64,000 nt of DNA from Amblyomma americanum (GCF_052857255.1 NC_135507.1:79342850-79406849); one strand, 5' to 3'; counted from the stretch's first letter, positions 21,079 to 32,356 are shown. Translations and numbers: made by a program. The notes: generated from the sequence alone by a model not told the origin.

Positions 21079-22934
21079 TTGCGGGGATGTCCCTGGGGAT
21101 GCTCGGGAAGCCGTGGTGTCGCCACTCAACAACACCTGCAAGCTGCAGACACCGCCCTGGGGGGAAATTTTGGCTTCGAGGAACTTCGCTTTTTTGGTCA
21201 CGTTGTCAGCGCCAACGTGTTCGTCCGGGTCCTGACAAGACCGCTGCCATCTCAGGTTTTCCACGCCCAACTGGCAAGAAAGCCGTTCGGTGGTTTTTGG
21301 GTCTGTGCTCGTATTATCGGCGCTTTGTTCAAACTTTCTTGCGAATCCCCGAACCGTTAAACCCACTGACTCGCGACGTCAAGCCCTTTGTGTGGGGAAG
21401 CGACCAAGAGGCTCCATTTGTCGAGCTTCGCAGCCGTCTACAGCGTACTCCGATACTCGCCCATTTCGATGAGCACGCTGCCACGGACATCCACACTGAT
21501 GCCAGCAATGTTGGCCTTGGTGCGGTATTGATCCAGTGGCAAGATGGTGCCGAACGGGTCATCAATTATGCCAGCCGAACACTTACGCGCTCCGAGACCA
21601 ATTATTCTACGACAGAGAAAGTGATATGGACCATCAGCAAGTTCCGACCGTACCTCTATGGGCGACCCTTTCGAGTGGTAAGCGACCGTCCCTCCTTATG
21701 CTGGCTGGCGAGCCTCAAAGACCCCTCAGAATGCTTGGCTAAATGAAGCTTACGCTTGAAAGAATACGACTTAACAGTAGTCTGCAATTTGGGAACTAAA
21801 CATCACGATGCAGACTGTTTGTCGTGCGCGCCTATCACCATCGGTCACGAAGAACCCGCTGATGATTTTCTTTTCCTGGGCGCTGTTAGTACCACCAATA
21901 CGGCGCAGCGTCAGCGGACGGACTCGGAGTTCCCGCCGCTCATCGCTTACCTCGAAGGCGTCGACGCTCGCATCCCATGTGTTTTTCGTCGTGGGATTAA
22001 CACCTTCACTTTAGAATCTGGTATTATCTACAAGCGCAACTTCGCCAGCAATAAATAAGCGTTCCTACTTGTCGTACCATCGCAGTTGCGGCCAGAGATT
22101 TTGAGCGCCTGTCACGACGACCCTCCGCCGGCCATCACGGAGTAAGTTGTACACTCGTGTGGCTTAAACAAAAGTAATATTGGCACAGGTTACTCCCATC
22201 TGTGCGGGCCTACGTAAAAACATGCCGTGCCTGCCATTGTCGGATGTCTCCTCCGTTGAATCTAGCCTAATTTCTTCACCCTTTCGATCCACCGAAGTCC
22301 CCTTTCACCAAGTGGGCATGGGACTCCATGGCCCTTTTCCGAAGTCTTCATCTGGAAAGCGTTGGATCGTCGTTGCCACCGACGATCTGACACAGTACGC
22401 TGAGACCACGTCCCTTGTCAAAGGCACTGCTGCTGAAGTGGCGCAGTTCTTCGTTGACAATATTGTCCTACGTCATGGAGCCCCCGTCGTTGTCGTTATT
22501 GACCAGGGAACTGCTTTCGCTGCACACTTAACCGTGTCCGTGATGACTCTAACGCAAACCAGCCATCGACGTGCTACGGCCTATCACACACAGACAAACG
22601 GGTTGGTGTAGAGCGACTCAACCGCACACTAGCCGATATGCTTTCAATGTATGTTGACGTCAAGCATCGAACTTGGGGCACCATTCTGCCGTACGTAACG
22701 TTTGCGTACAACACCGCCCTACGGGAGACAACGCGCCTGACCTCCTTTCAGCTTCTCATCGGTCGGCAAGTGACCACTCTGTTGGATGCTATGTTGCCCG
22801 ATGACGCCCACTGCGACTCTAACGCTGACATCGACGTAGATACCTTCATTTAGCTTGCTAAGGAAGGGCGGCAATTGGCACGCCTGCGAATTAACCGTCA
22901 ACAGGAGACTGATATTTTCCTTTCCAGTGCGCTG
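21079..22934 (+). mobile_element. Ty3/Gypsy pol fragment: RT end, RNase H, integrase
   Basis: Plus-strand internal fragment, no LTRs seen. In order: the RT tail and connection (EELRFFGHVVSAN; WFLGLCSYYRRFVQTFLRIP), RNase H (DIHTDASNVGLGAVLIQW; NYSTTEKVIWTISKFRPYLYG; VVSDRPSLCWL, 21485-21700), a spacer with LGTKHHDADCLSCAP, and the integrase core (VATDDLTQYAETTSL; VVIDQGTAF; RATAYHTQTNGLVE, 22375-22610), followed by LNRTLADMLSMYV. Several stops and shifts (for example TGA near 21743, TAG at 22609). Gag, protease and most of the RT are missing. Confidence 0.88.
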
Positions 22935-23400
22935 TTAGTACCACCCAAATAGCGCAGCTTCAGCGGGCGGACTCCGAGTTCGCGCGGCTCATCGATTACC
23001 TCGAAGGCGTCGACGCTCGCATCCCGCGTGCTTTTCGTCGTGGGCTCCACACCTTCACTCTACAATCTGGTGTTCTCTACAAGCGCAACTTTGCCAGCAA
23101 CAAAGAAGCGTTCCTGCTTGTCGTACCACCGCAGTTGTGGCCAGAGTTTGAGTGACTGTCGTGATGCACCCTCCGCCGGCCATCTCGGAGTAAGTCGGTC
23201 CAGGTTACCCGATCGGTGCGGGCCTACAGAAAAACATGCCGTGACTGCTAACGTCGGAAGTCAACTCCGTTGAAAGCAGCCGAATTTCTTCACGTCCTCG
23301 ATACACCGAAGATTCCTTTTCACCAAGTGGGCATGGTCCTCCTTGGCCCTTTTCTGAAGTCTTCGTCTGGAAAGCATTGGCTCGTCGTTGCCACTGACAC
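22935..23400 (+). mobile_element. Second copy of Ty3/Gypsy spacer-integrase segment
   Basis: gcgctgttagtaccaccc here restarts the sequence seen at 21879, and similarity runs to about 23400 (integrase entry, equivalent to about 22390). It is an internal repeat of roughly 460 bp downstream of the first pol fragment, with its own substitutions. It may come from a second Gypsy copy or a local duplication inside the element. Confidence 0.8.
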
Positions 23401-23556
23401 CCTGTGTTCTGGCTTTTTCTATGTTGTGTAATATGTTTCTCAGTAACGGTTCGCTTGCATATCTGCAATGTATTGCCGTGGTCACGTTAAGCGAATCTGT
23501 GTAGATTATGCTGTTTTGAATGTTATTATTTACTATTCTGCCTACAGCTAGAGAGT
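23401..23556 (-). mobile_element. LINE-D-type RNase H scrap
   Basis: The antisense reads LAVGRIVNNNIQNSIIYTDS, then LNVTTAIHCRYASEPLL and NILHNIEKARTQG, an RNase H segment with the IYTDS aspartate. It resembles the LINE-D RNase H at 13200-13110. It is an isolated fragment that abuts the Gypsy segment. Confidence 0.65.
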
Positions 23557-24586
23557 TGTGTTGTGTTGGGTTTTATGGCGCATAGGCAACTAAGGCCATC
23601 ATGCTCCAAGCTTGAGGCATAGGAGAAATCTCTGGTTAATTTTATGGAAATGTGAAATTTGTCGGTGGTGCAGAGTGCTTAAATATTTAAAATTACCTCA
23701 TGATGATGATACTCCCAAAGGCATCTTCTACCTTACCACACTTTCGGTCTAGACGACGTTATTGTTGTTACCCTCATAGAATGGCACATGGCCACATAGA
23801 GGGATTGGCCAAGAATTGGGGGCTACGTTGTTGGCCCTTGCGGTTTGCATCTCTGGTCTCCTTCTCTGCGGCTGGCACGCAGTTGGAGCCAGCAGCGCGC
23901 CGTTAATATGACGACCTCGGGTGTAACGCCACCCTCTCCCGTCGCTATATCGACGTCTAGGCTATATCGACGCATTTGATCGTTTTCTGTTTTATAATTG
24001 GCTATAATTAATTGTCTAATCATCCTACAGTCATCAAACTTGGCGTGTCCCCTCTATCTGATGCTACCATTGGCGTTATTCGTGGAAGATAGCGTTACAC
24101 CGGACGCTCGAGTTTAAGCCATTAAAGGCTTTCGCCTTAAAATCCTCTTCAGTGCACTGTTAAGGCTGTGCCTCACGTCGGGGGCCAAAAAATATTTGAT
24201 TGTTGCTTCGGATGCGTGCTGGTTTGTAGACAAGGCTGAATAACGTCACTGCTGTTATTCGCATTCTGTCCGGAGCACCTTTGTCTGAAGCTTTTGGAAG
24301 ATGAAGACTTAAAGGGGCAATGAAACGTAGTATTCCAGCATGAACTGTTCACCCCGCTAAATTACCCATATCTGATAACCAAAAATGAACCTCCGTTAAA
24401 TATAAACTGATACTGTGGGACAACTATTTATTACATGATTTTTCCCCTTTCAAACAACAGCACTGTGTTCTGGCAACATTTCTGGACGCCCTTATGACAG
24501 TTTCGTAAACCAAAGTTTATTTTCGTGAAGATGTGTTTTTTATTAGTCTTTAACGCGATAGCATTAAAGGCCCCATTTCGAAGAAA
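23557..24586. other. Gene-poor stretch with one short repeat
   Basis: 23562-23622 carries gggttttatggcgcatagg, then caactaaggccatcatg, a short tick-type repeat related to 27005-27050. The rest shows no convincing exon, RNA gene or repeat. Confidence 0.4.
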
Positions 24587-24910
24587 ATCTTGAGGCGGCA
24601 TTGTCGGCGTTGTGATCGCAAAATCATGGCCATGGCTCGGGAAGGTGGTCCTCAGAGAGCATCCTTGGAGGCAGATGGGCCGCCTATCTAGGCCACGTAA
24701 CCTTGCGGCGTCATTAAAACTTGCCCACGGGGTAGGGAGCAAACTGCCCACTGGGTACGTGGAGGTTAATGATTGATCGTTCGGGAAGAGCAACCTAGGT
24801 CGCAGAAAGACCACCGCTGGGAGCACCTGTCATCGCAGGGCAATAGCGCATCACTTAACCGCTGCACCATTGAGCTAGGAGGGGCGTGAGGACTTCCAGG
24901 GATTTATGAA
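24587..24910 (-). repeat. Family-X repeat, copy 1
   Basis: Reverse-complement relative of 29700-30060 and 45790-46145: shared blocks are the gggcaatagcgcatcactt/gcgccact region, the gcccac...gtgggcag region and ggtcacgtgac. The head has an A-box-like tggcgcagtggtgcagcgg in the best copy, so this may be a tRNA-derived SINE of about 350 bp. Confidence 0.65.
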
Positions 24911-26588
24911 TGTAAAGTAGAGAATGACTTTCTGCATATATGGAAATTAACCCACGAGGCTATCGCGTCATGCCCTTAAGGCGGAGCTTAAGTGCCCCCT
25001 CCTCTTTTGCTATGTGCACCTTGTCTTCGTAGCAGCGGCGACCCGGCACAAAAGGAAGTCCGACATCGATTCCGATAAGCGTGCACCCGCTATGCATTGT
25101 CTGCAACATGCTGTTTGCTGCGCGTTTATGGCGGCATGTCGTAAAATTCAGCCGCTTCCCAAACCACATTAGTAGCAAAAGAAAGTATTATCTTTGTTCA
25201 AAAGCTTCTGCAGCACTGCGTCATATTAAAGATCCCTGGAGACGCGAGGATGTCTCAAAGGGGTGTGTAATGTAGTCGGCGAAGCACAAATCGCTGGCAA
25301 CATATGTTGCTGGATTATACATTACCTGGCGCACTGTGAGGGTTGTAGGAGAGTGGCCATTTTTCAACCGCGATGTTATCGCGCACGTGTGTTGCAGCGC
25401 GTCCCATGCTTGCCAAAGGCAATGTGTGCCGCGAAGATTGTGACGAGGCGCCGAGCTGTGGAAAGACAAGTCCCCACAACTGCGCCATAGGCTCAATATT
25501 TTAATTTCAAATTAGCTGTGAGGTGGCACACGTGCCAAGGAAACGTGGAAAAATGCCTCTAGTTTGCGCGGCTTCCACAACGCTCTGCGTGGTGCTTAAC
25601 GCTCATAATCACCGCGGGAATTTCGAGCGTTTGGTACATTCCATTCGTTTCCTACGACTTTTGGAAGCAGGTGGCCTGTACGCAGAGAGAAGCAGAGAGA
25701 ATTTTAGAAGTCAGCTTTTTCAGCGCCGCAGAAGATGGGGACAAGACAATCACAGCTTTCGCGCAGAATCTCGCCGAAGTATTTAGCTACATGAAAATTA
25801 CTTGTATGAATGCTTCCATTCAGTTACGTGTTGGTTACCGCCTCTACCAACAGAGGACCCTAGTTACTGATGTGCATCCAAGCTGGGCATACGTGAGTCG
25901 CCCTCACAGCATGAAATAAGCTGCGAATAGTAACGGGCGTGGCAGCGTTGTAACTCTATGCATGCTTCCGAAGCCATTAAATGCTTTGATTGAAGGCGCG
26001 CAACGGAGATATGTACACGTAAACATGTCTTCCGACTCTCACACTATGCAGCGCGCTACCAAAAAACCGATTACGTGCGCTAAACGCGTGCGATTCCTCA
26101 CGTCGGGTTTCTAGTTAGTTCGTAACACTAGTGCGAGCAAACATATGTGTACAGGGAGGACGCCAGGATTACAGTCGGCAGTCGACACTTGTGACTTCAC
26201 GCCGCCTATGAATGGCTGCCACTGCTTTTCCGTCTGCCATGACATTTTTATGCGCAGTAGGTGAGAGTAATTGACGTGAGGCGCCGCGAGAAGGACAAGT
26301 ATAGTGGGACAAACACGAATGCATATCATTCCTATCTTATAAGCCAATACCACAACCTTTAACAGTTGTCTCCCCAAAAAGCCGACCGTTGAACGATTGA
26401 ACCCAAATTGTTGCACAAATAAACAAGAACCTCACAAGGTGTGCACTTTTCCCTAACATATTTTCAGGTGTCGCAGAATGATTCTTCCTTTAGACGTCGC
26501 TTTAATGTCACAATGCAAATTTAACGATAACATATAATACAAAAAATATATTTTTTTTTCTAATATATTGCCTTCGTGCCACTTTGCG
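24911..26588. other. Gene-poor stretch
   Basis: About 1.7 kb. Short open stretches exist on both strands (for example minus 25178-24960, with GIDVGLPFVPGRRCYEDK), but none has recognised motifs or a clear splice context. 25081-25145 and 25380-25500 are moderately GC-rich. It lies just 3' of the last exon of the candidate minus-strand gene, so part may be its 3'UTR. Confidence 0.35.
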
Positions 26589-26941
26589 TCACCCCGTAGT
26601 GACATTGAACCCTGCCGGAAGGCTATCGTTCTTGGCAACGCCAACAGTTGGCCTCGAGGCCTCCACTGTCGGCTGCGGCTGCTCAGACGTGGCAGTCTCT
26701 TCTACATCGGGTGGCGCCACGGTGAACTCGTCCGTGTAGCTCGTCACCAAATCGGGATTCCCCGGTGAAAGGTAGAACTGGTCGTCGTCAACGGCCGTGC
26801 TCTCTTCGCCTGCGACAGCTGGCACGGGTGGCGGTTCGTGCGCTGGCAGACCCGCGACCACCGCTGCATCCTCGTCCACCGACTGGCCCTGAGCGGGAGC
26901 TGTCCTCAAGGCTGGCAGCACGGGAGGAGAGGGTATAGAAT
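26589..26941 (-). CDS. Candidate host gene, exon 3: acidic Pro-rich C-terminal tail
   Basis: Last exon of a predicted three-exon gene (with 32391-32503 and 42978-43111). The acceptor is tcgctaatgacag ending at 26942. The exon begins with AT, which completes the split GAT codon left by exon 2, then reads 116 codons to TGA. The peptide is rich in Pro, Asp, Glu, Val and Thr (GQSVDEDAAVVAGLPAHEPP; STAVDDDQFYLSPGNPDLV; DEFTVAPPDVEETATSE) and has two N-glycosylation sequons near the end (NDS, NVT). With the transmembrane exon before it, this would be the extracellular or lumenal part if the orientation is type II. The GC-rich third positions contrast with the AT-rich flanks. No known domain was recognised. 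Confidence 0.6.
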
Positions 26942-27339
26942 CTGTCATTAGCGAAAGCAATAGACGCAGCTATGTTTACATTCATATGATTATGACGATG
27001 AATTTTTGCGGCGCAAGGGCATCTCAGGCCAAAAAGCGCCATGCACAAGGTATTCTTCTTTTATACTGAAGGTGGGGTCCAAGACCAATTTCCCTAGCAT
27101 TACACCCTAAAGAAGCAGAGCACCAGGCAAAAGGAAGCTTGTACCCTTTGTATCACCGGTGGGTGCCCGGGCACGGCTACGACCGCCGCAGAACAAAGGT
27201 CTGTACGAATGACGGCCAACTTTAGTTGTATGCGACCAGCGGCCACTCTGCCTTGTCAGAAATTCTAAGTAATCTACTAACCTTACTATCTTCCGGCCTC
27301 TGATGCATTTCAGTCATGTAAGAGTACATAGTGTCACCC
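26942..27339. other. Intron-side spacer with a short tick repeat
   Basis: 27005-27050 carries cggcgcaagggcatctcagg, then ccaaaaagcgcca, a short tick-type repeat. Otherwise nothing is recognised. It lies in the second intron of the candidate gene. Confidence 0.45.
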
Positions 27340-27600
27340 TCTCTCAGGCTATCATCATCAACCTTACTACGCTCACTGCATTGCAAAAGCCTCTCCCGTG
27401 TCTCTACAATCAACCCTGTCCTTTTCCAGCTGCACCCACCTTATACCTGCAAACTTCTTAATTTGATCCGCCCACCTAACCTTCTGCCACCCCCTGCTTC
27501 GCTTGCCTTCTCTTGGAATCCACTCCGTTACCCTTAAGGAGAAGCGATTATCTTGCCTTCACATTACATGCCCTGCCCAAGCCCATTTCTTCCTCTTAGG
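27340..27600 (-). mobile_element. RTE-type LINE 3' end
   Basis: Antisense translation gives a decayed ORF2 C terminus, with RVTEWIPREGKRSRGWQKV, then RWADQIKKFAGIRWVQLEKD and GEAFA, and the element ends at a short ATC/CAT run (27350-27360). This C-terminal WTPRDGKR...RWRDDI pattern is typical of RTE/BovB-like LINEs. A sister fragment is at 40130-40365. Confidence 0.75.
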
Positions 27601-27807
27601 ATGGTGTATTGACTAAAATTCTCTTTAATTATAACAACCTCTGTGCGTGTAAGTTTCTTCGCATATAATACACTCCACGGCCATCAATCGCAGCTGACGC
27701 TTTAGAACATATAATTCAACCTATAGCAGCAAACGATTCATTTTTCGCTATCAATGTTTTCATGAATTGTTGACTTTCTTAAATTCAACAAGTACCAGAA
27801 GGCTTTA

Positions 27808-29291
27808 ATACCCGTGCTACACGGGCGCTTCGAATGCCTTCCAACTGAATGTCATTCGGCTCGACTCCCGAACTTACGCTGCTACACGAAATTTTTCGAC
27901 GGCATTCCGCTCAAATGCCATTCGAGTCGACGGAGCTCCGCGGAGATATTCCAGATTTTGGAATGCCTTCAAAATGCGAACACAGCCCGAACCGACCAAT
28001 AGGCGTTGCTGCCGCCATCGCTTCACCCCGCCCACAGCCGCGTGACGGTTTTCGGCTCTCTGGCTGCTCATTTTGATACCCGCTGCTCGCTTTTTGCGGC
28101 TCTTTGCTTAGCAAATAGCTCGTGTTCTGTCTAAGTAAGTTCTTGAAGGTAATAGTACACCAATGAACATTTACCACATGGGCATGAAATTTCTCCAGCA
28201 GTGCGCCGAGGAGGACGGCTGCACTCATACTGTTGTTTACATCTCTGCGTACGAACAGCCAGCGCTAGTTTTCATTACATAAAACGCATTGTGATCTTTA
28301 GTTCTATTAAATAAGATCATCTCTTTTGTGCCGGTTGTACCCGTGCTTGTTAACGCAGTGCGACAATCTGTGGAAGGAAGCGCCGATACGATCGTTCTCC
28401 TGAGAAACACTTGAAAGCCGGGCTGCTGACATCGCTTACGACCGGCGCTTGTCGCTAATTGTCCCGACTTCCTCCGACGCGATCAGTAGTTTATTTTAAA
28501 CTGCTGTATTCAGAACTATGATTGGTGACCGTTCGCAGTAATTGAAATTGCATAAATTGTTATCCACAAAATAGCAACGGCGACGACTGCTGCTGGCCGT
28601 AAAGCAGTGCTCGGCGGTCTGGGTCACACCGGCGCTTCCCGTTCATCGTATGCGCGTCCTTAGATGTGAGCAATAGTTGATTTCTGGTCACTGTTGTCAA
28701 AACTACACTCGTTGATCTTTTGCATTCGATAAAACTTGTGAATTCGCTCTTCACAACCGCCGAATTCACAGACGTAACCCTGCGGACTCACTAGGCCTAG
28801 TCGTAGCGGAAGGGAAGGTAGTCGCCATCGATTAATATCAATTTGGCAAGCGCTTATAGTTGGTGAGTGTTCGAGTGCGCACGTGTGAAATGTACCCGTT
28901 AGTTTCGCTTTTTAACAATACGGATAAGGTAGAAGGACGAATATATTCACACCGTCGCCTCATCAGCGTGTTTTCGCTCAACCACCGGCCTGCCGAGGAC
29001 ATGCAGGCTGACCGTCCGCCGTTCGGATTCGTCGGTGTCGTTGGCGTCAAAAACTTGTCCCACTATACCATCATATATGCAGCGGTTTACCGTGACAGTG
29101 TCGTTGTCGCACTATAGTGCGACCACTGCCGCCGTCGTCATCGTACACTGAAAACGAGCTGAGGAAATTTCAAATGCGTTCGGAAAGTGTCGTGTAGCAC
29201 CGCGGAAGTCCGTCGAGTCTGAATGCCATTCCAAGTCTCGATTGCCATTCGACTCAGATGTCATTCGAACGTGCCCGTGTAGCACTTAACA
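27808..29291. mobile_element. Candidate TTAA-flanked non-autonomous DNA transposon
   Basis: The left end (gtgctacacgggcg, 27813-27826) and right end (cgtgcccgtgtagcac, 29270-29285) are inverted. Just outside are TTAA at 27805-27808 and at 29286-29289. Subterminal regions carry inverted, repeated ATTCGA(C/G)TCGA-type motifs (27840-27940 and 29190-29270). No transposase frame is seen in the 1.4 kb interior. A TTAA target suggests a piggyBac-type origin, which is an inference. Confidence 0.55.
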
Positions 29292-29529
29292 CACACGTTG
29301 AGCCCGTTGCAAAGGAGACCAAGAAAACGTCAATAACAAAGAAAGGTTACCGCATCGTCAGCTTGCTCAGTGAATATTGAAAGGAATGAAAAATATTACA
29401 GGGTAACAAGAATTGTAATTAGATTTCTCTTCCTAAAGCGCTAAAGAAGAAAATTGCCTATGCGTAAGTTATGTGTTTTGCGATCGAAGGCCACAGAAAA
29501 CAAAATTTGGGGAACACTAGAGGCGAAAT

Positions 29530-29665
29530 TCTACACGCCCGTGTACTGTGCGATGTCAGTGCACGTTAAAGAACCCCAGGTGGTCGAAATTTCCATAGCC
29601 CTTCACTACCGCGTCTCTCATAGCCTGAGCCGCTTTGGGACGTTACACCCCGTAAACCGAACAAC
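29530..29665 (+). repeat. Second SINE family (SINE-2), head-truncated
   Basis: Shares tgcgatgtcagtgcacg, then ttaaagaaccccaggtgg with Ruka but has a different 3' end: cactaccgcgtctctcatag, then cctgagccgctttgggacgt and accccgtaaaccgaac. A full copy with tRNA head lies at 37010-37246 on the minus strand. Confidence 0.75.
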
Positions 29666-29699
29666 TTAAGCTTTTATTTAACGATATGACACGATACTG

Positions 29700-30060
29700 A
29701 CCATATATGCAGGAGGCCATTCTCTACTTTAGATTCATAGATCCCCGGGAGTCCTCGTATAACCCTCCTGGCGCAGTGGTGCAGCGGTTTGATGATGCGC
29801 CACTTCCCTGCGATGGCAAGTGCTCCCAGTGGTGCACCTTGAGCGACCAATCATTAATTTAACTGCCACCTTCCATGGTGGGCAGCTTGCTCACAATCCG
29901 GTGGGCAGGTAGTGATGGTGCCGCAAGGTCACGTGACATAGTTGGCCCACCTGCCTCCTTGGTTGCTCTCTGGGGACCACCCGCTAAAGCTGTTCCCTTG
30001 ATTTTTCTCTCACAACGACAACGCCGACAACGCCAACACCAGATTTTCTGGTGAACTGGA
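29700..30060 (+). repeat. Family-X repeat, copy 2
   Basis: Best-preserved copy: it begins near ccatatatgcaggaggcc, has the A-box-like tggcgcagtggtgcagcgg at 29769-29787, and ends near acgccaacaccagattttctgg. It is related to 24587-24910 (inverted) and 45790-46145 (direct). Confidence 0.7.
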
Positions 30061-30132
30061 ACGAGTGCGGCCTATCTATTTTTCGGGAGTAGGTATACCC
30101 ATGAAATGCATTGTAGGAGAGGCACAGTGCAC

Positions 30133-30444
30133 CTAGAATGGTTGGTTGATGCTCTTAGCCGCACATCGTTGTGAGCCAGCGGCACAGGCTGCAGAGCGTG
30201 CCTCTGTCTTTGGCCGCTTCTGATCTTGGGGCTGAACAGCTCGCATGTTCTCCCCGACTGCTTCGCGCATGGAACAGCCTCCGCCATCTGCCACTTCCTT
30301 AGCTGCTCTTGTTGCTTTACGTGCTACTGCGTTTAGCCGCTTCTGCTTTCCGTGATGGGCAGCGAGCTCAGTTTTGTCTCGCTGCTTGACGCGCCACAGC
30401 ACTTTGTTGGCCTTAGCAATGCGTTTCGCCGCCTTGACCACGCT
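30133..30444 (-). CDS. Candidate terminal exon, Lys/Arg/Ala-rich helical protein
   Basis: An acceptor (cacacttatttcag, ending at 30445) is followed by 103 codons to a TAG. The peptide is strongly basic and helical: VVKAAKRIAKANKVLWRVKQ, then LNAVARKATRAAKEVADG, and further KRPKTEARSAACAAGSQ, which could be a nuclear or nucleic-acid-binding tail or a coiled coil. It reads in phase 0, so it cannot be joined to the transmembrane exon at 32391-32503 (that phase hits a stop after ten codons). It would be a separate gene lying in that gene's intron, or a transposable-element exon. No family recognised. Confidence 0.4.
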   Translation of the reverse strand, partial: SVVKAAKRIAKANKVLWRVKQRDKTELAAHHGKQKRLNAVARKATRAAKEVADGGGCSMREAVGENMRAVQPQDQKRPKTEARSAACAAGSQRCAAKSINQPF

Positions 30445-31719
30445 CTGAAATAAGTGTGCGACTAAGTAATGCTGGCATTGGTCTTCCTATCTCTTCACTT
30501 AACTGGCTCAATTTTACGGCAATGGAGGGAGCGCTACTGGCACCGTGCATTTGGATGCGGGGATCGAACGGGTGTGAGATGAAGTCGGGGAAAGAACACC
30601 TCGCTTGAAAGGTGACAGGGCACGAAACTGAAAGTAACAGTCAGCGGCGGTGGCTCTGTTACCGTAACCACCGGTAAACGAAGCTGCCCTTCTTACACCT
30701 GCGCTGCTTGAATGCGGACTGGGGGAGATAATTCGCAGTTTTTTTTTATTGTTGTTGTGACTACTATTCTGAGGGGAAAGTTTGAGTTTTCAGATCTGTT
30801 CGCTGTGGTTCAGGGGTGGTGTTCGGCTATATTGCCGGGAGTGGAAGCTACACACATTTGACCGAGAAGAAAACGTATATAGAGCCCAGTGGTTTCCTTG
30901 TACCCACATCGTGTGGTTAGTTGTGCATCCCCAGCGTTCCAAATTTGCAAGTGAAATGAATGCCGGTCCTCCCTGCACTGACATTTCGGACTTCCAACTA
31001 TGCTACTACAGTGCAACTACACAGCTTCGAAGCAAACTCCCTAGGCTTTAAGCTGTTGGTGATGACTTTATCTCCGTGCGGGTATTAGTCGCGTGCGCGT
31101 GCGTCTAAAGGTTATCTAAAACTTCACCACTAAACATAACTTCGTGAAAGACGATGAACTCAAGTAGTACGCTTGGTTTCCTGTCCACAAGATAGCGCCA
31201 GTTTACTACAGGTCTAAGCCACATGCGAGGAAGCCACGTATTGCGATTAGCAGATTTTACTCTTCTCTGGCCCCTGCTTGAAGAGGCGAACAATTGCCTC
31301 GAACTATCTGGCCGTCCGGTATTAGGTTTTACGATCGACGATTTTCAAAACGAAGAATGCAACGTGAATGTGAATGCTAGCAGATGGATATCAACAGCGA
31401 GGTATCATTGAACGACCAAGTTACAGAATGCGGGATGTGCGCGCATATGCTCATTTATATTTTATTATCGCCCTCACCTGATTGCTATGAATGTTTTAAG
31501 AGCCAAATTACTGGCTCCTTCCCGACAGTAACGACCGCAAACTGTTCGTATCGACAGCGTGGACCTGCAAGAATCGCAAAATTCCGCAGTGTTTTCCCTC
31601 CGGTTGCATGCAATCTTGAATTACGCCTGGAAGCAGGACATGGCAGTCCACAAACGCGTACCTCTCGTTGCGAAAGATATGTAGTAGGTCAAATGTTTAG
31701 GGGAACCCCCAAGGCGGAG
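30445..31719. other. Gene-poor stretch
   Basis: No recognised gene or repeat. A polyT tract lies at 30740-30748. Open stretches at 31223-31411 (plus) and 31384-31700 (plus) have no motifs and no clear splice context. Confidence 0.4.
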
Positions 31720-31985
31720 TATATTTGTATTAAGGGAGTAATTACTCACTGGCATCCACCCAAGCAAAGCCGTAAGCCTACAACGAAAAGCTATAAAGCT
31801 TTCTCAGAAACTTCGTTACTAAAGAAAACTGGTCCTGGTCCGGGGTTCGAACCCGGGACCACCGCTTCACCGGAACAGTCGCTCTACCGACTGAGTTAAC
31901 CGGGACGGCAAGCTTATGGTAGGGCGAGAGTGAATTGATAAACAACTTGAAGTGGGAACGGTGTTGGACAAATGTCTAGGGTAAT
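31720..31985 (-). repeat. SINE-B: tRNA-headed SINE
   Basis: The reverse complement starts with a tRNA-like head: cggttaactcagtcggtaga (A box) and gggttcgaaccccggacc (B box), 31912-31835. The body then gives gtttctgagaaagctttat and agtgagtaattactccctt to about 31720. The head resembles a tRNA but its acceptor stem does not pair well, so it is a SINE and not a tRNA gene. Confidence 0.75.
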
Positions 31986-32012
31986 CTCCCAACACGTCCT
32001 GCTCCGGGTTAT

Positions 32013-32235
32013 AATAATAATAATAATTGGTTTTTGGGGAAAGGAAGAGGCCAGTAACTGTCTCATATATCGTTGGACACCTGAACCGCACCGAAAGCGA
32101 AGGGACAAAGGAGGGAGCGAAAGAAGAAAGAAAGAAATAGGTGCCGTAGTAGAGGCCCCCGGAATAATTTTGACCACCTGGGGATCTTTAACGTGTACTG
32201 ACATCACACAGCACACAGGCGCCTTAGCGTTTTTC
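32013..32235 (-). repeat. Ruka SINE, minus strand, head lost
   Basis: Reads from aaaaacgctaaggcgcctg to ccaaaaaccaattattatt, with substitutions (atgtcagtacacg). The tRNA head is missing. It lies between two oppositely oriented SINE-B copies. Confidence 0.85.
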
Positions 32236-32356
32236 GAACCCCGGACCAAGGCGAATTTTTCTTTACGTAGTTTCTGAGAAAGCTGTATAGCTTTCCTTTG
32301 TATCCGTATGGCTTCGCTTTGGTGGATGTCAATGAGCAATTACTCCCTTATTAAGA
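32236..32356 (+). repeat. SINE-B tail, plus strand
   Basis: Begins within the SINE-B head (cgaaccccggaccaaggcg) and runs through tttctgagaaagctgtatag to gcaattactcccttatta. It is the same family as 31720-31985 but in the opposite orientation. Confidence 0.7.

Noticed and set aside
27813..27826. CRISPR-like or satellite repeats (attcga motifs)
   Set aside because: The repeats are few, inverted and of unequal spacing; they fit subterminal motifs of a DNA transposon.
31835..31912. tRNA gene on the minus strand
   Set aside because: A and B boxes are good but the acceptor stem has mismatches, and the tRNA-like part runs straight into a dispersed SINE body; it is a SINE head.
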